From Plasmopara viticola (lineage: Eukaryota; Oomycota; Peronosporomycetes; Peronosporales; Peronosporaceae), in contig MBPM02000042.1 in assembly GCA_001695595.3 (NCBI GenBank), forward strand, positions 372,001-436,000: a DNA stretch of 64,000 nucleotides, in the 5' to 3' direction. Position 1 is the stretch's first letter; each line of letters begins with the position of its first letter. Shown one piece after another: positions 58,459 to 64,000 of this stretch. The position numbers and the translations under genes are program-made. Below the pieces are notes generated by a model that saw nothing but the letters and a program-made list of their open reading frames with translations, was not told the DNA's origin and did no database searches.

Positions 58459-58821
58459 TGTTGAAACTGATACAGCGGCTGTTTGTTATGTGCACGTTTT
58501 GCATATTTTGTATAGCAGTAACAACCGGTAGATTGGTAGCAACTGGCATACTGGTCAGACTGCATGTAAAGGCTGGAACAGACAGGTATAACGCTGGCAC
58601 TGGATGTGGGCTCACAAACTATGGTTATAAATTCACAGGGGGTTCATAGTGTTTCCAGAGCACTTCCAAATATTCGTCATAGTTGCTCATGTAGAAGAAT
58701 CGAGAAAGCTTAGATGTTGCAGTAGTGCGAACTAAGTCTTGAATACATCACTTTTGTTTTTACCCCTTCGATCACAAGCCGTCTTCGTCTCAATATTCTG
58801 CGTCCGACTCAACTCCCAAAG
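58459..58821 (+). repeat. 3' LTR of the degenerate Ty1/copia element
   Basis: It begins TGTTGAAACTGATACAG after a purine-rich TTGGAGAG that could be the polypurine tract, and matches 54561-54930 with scattered substitutions. Confidence 0.8.
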
Positions 58822-58827
58822 ACTAGT
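58822..58827. repeat. Target-site duplication, right copy (ACTAGT)
   Basis: Exact copy of 54555-54560 at the outer edge of the 3' LTR. Confidence 0.55.
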
Positions 58828-59945
58828 TGTATCTTCCCTAGTTGAACATCTTGCTCCTACTTATTACCAGCGTTTTCCTGCTTTGAGGGCGTGACTTCTG
58901 CCAACGACCCTACAAAGCATTGAGCAAGAGGAACCTTCACTTGTATGGCCTTCTTCTAGATAGGAACGGATCATGAGCCCGAACGCCAAAAAGTTAAAGC
59001 TAAATTCGAGTCAGTGGAATAAAATGAGTAAGTACATTTGTTGCTGCAATGCTTCTATAGAGCATTTAACGCTTCTTTTGTCAGTGTTATCTACGCTTTA
59101 CAAAATTAAGTGGGAGGCGGAGGCCATCAATCAACGCAGTCATCGTGACTCTGCACCCCAGTAATGGATATCACGAATTTTTCAGCTCATTAATCCATTT
59201 TATGAAGCTCACGTCCACCTGTTTGCAAGCAAGAAAGCGTAATTACCAAAGGAACTCAATGGTTAACGGAAAAAAAGGTTGCTCTTAGTGTTCATTTGTG
59301 TGTCTCTAGTATCAAAATAAAGTAATGTCACGCATAAGCGCCTAACTTAAACCAGTCAAGAGAGTGCAAGTGCTAAGTGCGCTTGATCATCCGTAATTAA
59401 GGCTATATTAGTAGCCATACCTACATCCTTAATCAAGAGGTAATGATTCAAATTATCCCTAAGTCTTAGTCTTTACGGCATAATAGGCACTACCACTGGG
59501 GCTACCGAAGCTAGTACTGTCTGAGCTCCTGAACTTAACTTTGCTAGCAGAGATCTAAGCTTCCGAAACCCATGCGCTAGGACTAAGCTTTCTCTATCAC
59601 GGAATGCTGGTAGCAATCCGATTCATATTGGGACCAGGTTCCGGACCCCTTATTACACTATGGGGCTCTTTCGGTCAGTGGGGCGTCCCCCACCCAACCC
59701 TTTTGTTACCCGATTGGGCGCGAGTTGGAAGGGCAGTCACACCCTCGGGTGTGATGGCACTTTAGTGACGTATCTGGCTGCCTTAATTCGGATCCTATGG
59801 GTATCGAACCAGGAGCGTGCAATCGACTGCACTCAAAAATCTGATTTTATTGATGCAATGTTTATGTTTTTCAAATACACCGAAAACCTTCATAGGCAAA
59901 CCGGTACAAGTACCGATAAAAGCCTTGACCATACCTCAACTATGC
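58828..59945. other. Gap with a strong GC-rich hairpin
   Basis: No gene supported. At about 59738-59755 TCACACCC-TC-GGGTGTGA forms an 8-bp stem with a 2-nt loop inside a GC-rich patch (59630-59780). Such sequences occur near oomycete LTR ends, but I cannot identify a partner copy in the window. Confidence 0.4.
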
Positions 59946-60485
59946 TCAGGCATCGTCATCGTCTAGCAGGCACGAAAGTGCTTCCAACAACTCTTCGTCT
60001 GAAACACGATGTTCGCTACCGGAGAGTAGCTGCAAATTGTCGCAGACGACATTCATCTTCATGGCCACACTGGTAGGGCTGCTGCTGCCCTTTGCGGACA
60101 TTCTGGAGTATCCTGTGTCCGCAGTTGTGATCGAAGTATTATTCTTGGCCTTCTTTACAAATTGATGCCCAACACGTACGTGCTGGTTACGCACATGGCG
60201 ATTTAAATTGCCAATGGAGCTGAAAGTCTTGGCGCAATTGTCGAATTCGCAGCGGTGGGTGGATGTACCCATGTGCACGCGCATGTGGCGCTGCAGCTTG
60301 TGCTGGTTGGTAAATATTTCTGCGCACGCTGGCACGGGACACACAAGTGGTTGCAGCTCATCACCGTGCAAGCGTCGGTGGCGCGCCAAGTTGCTGCTCG
60401 TAGTGAAGCGCTTGCCACAGCTGCGCGCAGGACACCGATATGTCTTCACGGTGAGGTGGTCTTGCGCTGCGTAGCGGCGCGACAT
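59946..60485 (-). CDS. Three-finger C2H2 zinc-finger protein with acidic C-terminus
   Basis: A single-exon gene of 179 residues starting at the ATG at 60485. Three consecutive C2H2 fingers occupy residues ~18-102: CPARSCGKRFTTSSNLARH, CPVPACAEIFTNQHKLQRH and CEFDNCAKTFSSIGNLNRH. Each has Cx4C and a C-terminal HxxxH or HxxxxH, the spacing typical of TFIIIA-type DNA-binding fingers. The second half is Ser/Thr-rich and the protein ends in EELLEALSCLLDDDDA, an acidic-hydrophobic tail like an activation domain. I infer a nuclear transcription factor; its target is unknown. The intergenic stretch between the copia element and this gene is short, so it is close to heterochromatin-like DNA. Confidence 0.85.
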   Translation of the reverse strand: MSRRYAAQDHLTVKTYRCPARSCGKRFTTSSNLARHRRLHGDELQPLVCPVPACAEIFTNQHKLQRHMRVHMGTSTHRCEFDNCAKTFSSIGNLNRHVRNQHVRVGHQFVKKAKNNTSITTADTGYSRMSAKGSSSPTSVAMKMNVVCDNLQLLSGSEHRVSDEELLEALSCLLDDDDA

Positions 60486-61534
60486 GCTGCGAGAACGGTC
60501 AATTGGAATGTCTTACTTGATGGAGGAACGCCGCGTTGGAAAATGGATAGCTAACAGTATTTGCAAAGCGGACCGGAATATTGAGCCAGCCTCACTCAAA
60601 TTCAAAGCGTGCATCTCTTCAGTTCATATATTGGTGTTGCCAAATTGATGTGGGTGTACTACGTATAGGTGCAGTTTAGAACATCGAATGTGTGCACTGG
60701 ATGTACGTGGGGTACGTGTGGACATGTTGTGCAACTGCATCACAAGACTTGCATCCCGTTAATGAGTCAGTGCTTCTTTTACGCTTTGCGATAGCGCTTT
60801 GATATAGAATGCAGCCACGTGAGGTTTCTGCTAGTCATTGTGTCCATTTGTTCTATATCATACATGTACTAGAAGCGCTGCGCGAAGAGCGGTGCGCTAG
60901 AGATTTGCACGAAATATGAAGCCTGACGATCTCCATGGCTGCCATATCTTTGACAGCAGTGCGTAACCCACGGTGTCAGACACTCAAGATTGCGAGATTG
61001 TCTTCGTACGTTTGGTGTCACAGCACAGAGTACGTGCTGCACCATTTCGTAGCATCAAATCAAGATCGCGCGCTTTACAAATAAAAAGGTAATCATCAAC
61101 TAGATACATACATGACGTTCGTAAATGCCTGCTCGGGATCTAAATATTCTGTGATCACTGGAGGTAGCTCACGTACTAGGCGCAGCGAAACGTGTGACAC
61201 ACGTGACTGACTGTCCGTGTAGGCACAAGGTAGAAATCCAAGTGTCTAAGATTATCTGTCGAACATTTGGTGCAAATAATGTCGTAATTGATGATAGAAC
61301 TAAAATATGTTTTGGTGTGCCACCCAATTATTGACACAGTATTACAAGTGAAAAGTAGATACTACAAGGCATCAACCGGGCTCAAGATTGCCGATGTCAG
61401 ACAAGTTGATTTTATTCATTTAACAGCTCTTTCCGACAGTCTAGAGCTAACTCATTGCAATGTCTTGCCACATTGCAAGAGCTGCCAACCCACTCCATAT
61501 GTGCCCCTGGTCAATCTTCTTGACACAGCAACTA
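60486..61534. other. Gap: promoter side of the zinc-finger gene and 3' side of SDHC
   Basis: Reversed, the first ~60 bp contains ACATTCCAATTGACC, a possible Inr variant for the zinc-finger gene. The rest has no supported gene; the plus-strand ORF at 61288-61566 overlaps the SDHC end and lacks motifs. Confidence 0.45.
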
Positions 61535-62032
61535 CTAATCAGTTTTCTTTTTCTCAGGTGATTTGATGGTGTAGGCAGCAGCACCCAAAGTAATGACCCC
61601 CGAGGCTGCAAAAATAGCGTAGCAACTCGTAGGTCCATCCGCGTTATTTATAAGCTCAGGCTTGTATGTCCAAAGGCTATGGCGCACACCGCAGAGCACG
61701 TGGTAGCTGACAGGGAAAGCAACGAGCGCCTTCGACAACGGCGCAAAAAAAGGAATGGTATCTTGTGCCGTGTGAATGAGTGCAGGAACGTCAGCGCCTA
61801 CTAATCCAAGTGCACTGCCACCCACGAAAGCAACGGACATACCCACGCCTGCAAAGCGATTCGCGATCGACGAAATGGCCGTCACTGGAAATTTGTAGAT
61901 TTCTACGTGGGGCGAAATAGGGCGTCCTAAAGCCGCCTGAGTAGCTGAATAGCCCTCGGTGCTGGTGGCACGCGCAAGCGTGGGCACCACGGCGCGCGAG
62001 GCTAACTTCTTACTTAGAACCGGTAGAGTCAT
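61535..62032 (-). CDS. SDHC: Succinate dehydrogenase cytochrome b subunit (complex II, SDHC), mitochondrial
   Basis: A single-exon gene of 165 residues. Residues 1-30 are a basic, Ser/Ala-rich mitochondrial presequence. The SDHC signature follows: GRPISPHVEIYKFP (about 36-49), then SIANRFAG (55-61), whose Ser and Arg correspond to ubiquinone-site residues. Three membrane spans follow, with FPVSYHVLCGVRHSLW (106-121); His111 corresponds to the haem b ligand and His118 to the conserved RH. The subunit anchors the SDHA/SDHB catalytic dimer in the inner membrane and passes electrons from succinate to ubiquinone. Length is normal for the family. The Asp that usually follows RHxxW is Thr here. Confidence 0.9.
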   Translation of the reverse strand: MTLPVLSKKLASRAVVPTLARATSTEGYSATQAALGRPISPHVEIYKFPVTAISSIANRFAGVGMSVAFVGGSALGLVGADVPALIHTAQDTIPFFAPLSKALVAFPVSYHVLCGVRHSLWTYKPELINNADGPTSCYAIFAASGVITLGAAAYTIKSPEKKKTD

Positions 62033-62207
62033 TCGTTTATAGGTGGAGATTACGGAAACTGAAGCGGTAGCCCTTTTTATTAGCTATTGTCAAAAAACAT
62101 ATCGTTGAGAGAAAAGTGCTTATTATTCGCTGCAGCAATTACCTCTACAAATACGTTCCCCCTACAAATAGCCATACTGACTAATTGAGCCCAGGTGTGA
62201 TTGGCCG
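62033..62207. promoter_or_regulatory. 175-bp shared divergent promoter
   Basis: SDHC (minus) and the small mitochondrial-type gene (plus) start outward from the two sides of this short spacer. A CCAAT-like ATTGGCC lies at 62200-62206. Coordinated expression is inferred from the arrangement only. Confidence 0.5.
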
Positions 62208-62571
62208 ATGCCGCACTTAAAAACAATGCTGGCAACGACCCTACGCTACTCGGCGCCCCAAAAGCGCATACTTACTCGGCTTCAGAGCCAGCGCCGTCAC
62301 GGCGGATCGGTCTCCACGAACAAGCATATTGAGGTGTTTGCATCATCCTTTCGTTTTCTCAAAGGCGACCTTGTGCGTTATAAGTCTGCCCTTAAAAATG
62401 ACCATATTGTGAACTTTGTAGAATTGGAACAACTGGCGGGGTGACTCGGAAAAACGCTTCCAAATGAACGGCCAGTTTTTTTCGTCTATGGCGGCCTGGG
62501 GCCTTGTTCCTTTCTGCCTCTACTTTGTCATGGCCTCCGATGAGCGCGTACGTGTCCAATTTTCACAATAA
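62208..62571 (+). CDS. Small two-exon mitochondrial-type inner-membrane protein
   Basis: Exon 1 is 62208-62333 and exon 2 is 62422-62571. The 88-nt intron (62334-62421) starts GTGTTT and ends TTTGTAG; splicing is phase 0 and yields 91 residues. The N-terminus is Arg-rich without acidic residues (KRILTRLQSQRRHGG), typical of a presequence. Exon 2 begins NWNNWRGDSEKRF and has one membrane span (SSMAAWGLVPFCLYFVM) before a short charged tail ending RVQFSQ. Accessory subunits of respiratory complexes look like this, and the head-to-head placement with SDHC fits a respiratory role, but I do not recognise a named family. Without splicing the frame stops shortly after the intron, so the intron is needed. 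Confidence 0.65.
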
Positions 62572-62751
62572 GAAGTAAATTTGATTGACGTTTATAAATA
62601 CTTGCAGCGCAAGCGCGACATGCGTAACGTAGTCCCGGAGACTTCTCGAAAGTGAAAAGAGGAAGAAGGGTGTGAGCTTCCTTACTAGCTTTATAAATAA
62701 AAAGGTTCTGTCAACTTGGCAAAAAGAAATTGTTTATGACCGTTTCGCCAA

Positions 62752-62770
62752 TCATTATATTCCACTTTTA
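62752..62770 (+). promoter_or_regulatory. Inr-FPR-like core promoter
   Basis: TCATTATATTCCACTTTTA lies 37 nt before the ATG at 62807, combining a TCATT initiator with a CCACTTTTA FPR-like element. Confidence 0.45.
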
Positions 62771-62806
62771 ATTGTGCAATAAAAAAGAGATACCTAAATT
62801 TTAATC

Positions 62807-64000
62807 ATGGATAACAGCAGAGCGACCGTAGAGGCATTTTATGCGCGTGTGATAAACCGCGTGTGTCATTCCTATCAACAATCAAGTGACGCTATCTCTG
62901 AGGCAGATACCGAGCGTTTGCAGCAGGTTTGGTTGGATCCATATTATCCGTTCTTGGTCTCCGTAAGTTATTCTAGTGTGGAAGAAATGGCAGGAAAAGT
63001 TGGACTTTTATACTGGCGAACATAAACATTCAAGTTTGTCAATAGAAGAAATCAGCAACACACTGTCAACTGTAGCTTCAGCAGAAAGTGGCAGCGAAGT
63101 TTTTAATGAAGAAAGTGAAGTTTTGATGCCGTGTACGACTTCTCATTCCTTTGTCGTATCGGACAAGGAAGTGGTCGGTCGACCGAACGCTCAATTGGTA
63201 TGGTGCCGATGTTCCAGTGCCTATTTAAGAGCAATTATATGATAAGTGCTGCTATCAGCAGCCAACTGTCGTGTCATCGACAAACTCGTCGATTTTCTCC
63301 AGAATGGTGGGGCACTTTAATGACAAGTTTGCACTTAATTTCTTACCTACACCAATTTGTGTTGACTAGCTTGGATCGAAAAGAAAACTGCACCAGCTAG
63401 ATGGTACCGTTTTAAGTGATGAAGAGTGGCAAGATAGTGACGTTCAAGAGGTAACTTTTGTCTTTCTTTGATTAAGTACCTAATTTTGATGCTGTAAATA
63501 CCCGTTGCTCATTTGGATAATTTGCATCAGCAACGCAATTTGCCGCCACCCAGAGTAATAGTACAGGAGGCTTGTGTCCAACAAAAAGACTACGTTGACA
63601 GCAAAATTGAAAACTACTTTTTAAAGGATGACAGTGAGGAAAAAGAAGATCAAGATTCGGCGGAAATACCTGTCGATTTAGTACTACCGCTGCTCGTGTC
63701 CGAAAACGACTTCTCGCCTGTATCAGGGATTTCAGGGATCAATCTACCTTTGCAGATAGCTGCAGCATATTCCAAGTTTGTTCATCGTGGGAAACGCCGT
63801 GGATATATTGGTCGGTTACATGCCATTGTGCTGACTTGGCCATGTTGCTTGACGGCAAAAGAACCAATTCATTTTGGTGACTTGCTTTGGTGCTGGCCCA
63901 ATGCAGAGCGAGGATATGTTGGCGAAGGTGAACTCGTCAAAGTGATTGCAGTGCAAGAACGGCTTCACGAGCTGACGATTAGGCGCAGCGACGGATCAGA
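62807..64000 (+). CDS. Five-exon protein with TFIIA-large-subunit-like N-terminus (partial, runs off the right edge)
   Basis: Proposed exons are 62807-62915, 62977-63197, 63259-63306, 63370-63450 and 63531-64000. The introns are 61, 61, 63 and 80 nt, all GT-AG, and splicing them keeps one frame to the window end. The start (VEAFYARVINRVCH then ELWKKWQEKL) resembles the helical N-terminus of TFIIA alpha/beta, with the xxWxxKL pattern. Exon 4 reads KRKLHQLDGTVLSDEEW, like the conserved QLDG and acidic stretch of that family. However, exon 5 (about 156 codons) is not the TFIIA C-terminal beta-barrel: no CQYDKV-like block appears. It could be a divergent TFIIA, a fusion or an unrelated protein. 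An alternative first intron, 62927-62993, is also in frame. Confidence 0.45.

Noticed and set aside
61288..61566. 92-residue plus-strand ORF overlapping the SDHC 3' end
   Set aside because: No motif, overlaps a well-supported gene on the other strand and lacks a core promoter.
1..64000. tRNA, rRNA, CRISPR array, bacterial operon or riboswitch
   Set aside because: I looked for cloverleaf, spaced direct-repeat and operon patterns and found none; the gene structures are eukaryotic.

Overview
The window looks like nuclear DNA of an oomycete, most likely a Peronosporales species (Phytophthora or downy mildew relatives). The reasons are: compact protein-coding genes with introns of about 56-88 nt that begin GTACGT/GTATGT and end YAG; oomycete-style initiator plus FPR-like core promoters just upstream of several ATGs; an expanded-type folate-biopterin transporter; an Arb2-FYVE-AGC kinase fusion; and wide AT-rich gaps packed with eroded LTR retrotransposons. 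Nothing looks bacterial, viral or CRISPR-like.

Gene-rich left part (1-21 kb): a CABIN1/HIR3-type histone-chaperone subunit (minus, running off the left edge); a two-exon protein of unknown function ending in a CaaX prenylation box (plus); a B-box zinc finger / dead tyrosine-phosphatase fusion (minus, two exons); a four-exon CNOT4-type E3 ligase of the CCR4-NOT complex (minus); a sphingosine/ceramide/diacylglycerol kinase-like lipid kinase (plus); and an Arb2-FYVE-AGC kinase (plus). Together these cover chromatin, mRNA turnover and lipid or phosphoinositide signalling. No operon-like linkage is expected.

Repeat-rich middle (21-59 kb): the only genes I can support are a folate-biopterin transporter at 31-33 kb (minus) and a small two-exon membrane protein at 47.6 kb (plus). 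The rest holds a Ty3/gypsy chromodomain element with both LTRs (35.0-40.4 kb), a Ty1/copia element with both LTRs and a probable 6-bp target-site duplication (54.56-58.83 kb), a second gypsy reverse-transcriptase relic, a LINE reverse-transcriptase relic, a roughly 0.26-kb-armed inverted repeat, and a multi-kilobase diverged block present as rearranged inverted and direct copies at 22.5-30.7 kb and 40.4-46.9 kb.

Right part (59.9-64 kb): a three-finger C2H2 protein (minus); mitochondrial complex II subunit SDHC (minus), divergently paired across about 175 bp with a small mitochondrial-type membrane protein (plus); and a five-exon gene with a TFIIA-large-subunit-like start (plus) that runs off the right edge.

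Exon structures were worked out by hand from reading frame and splice-site consistency. Similarity calls come from recognised motifs, not from database searches.
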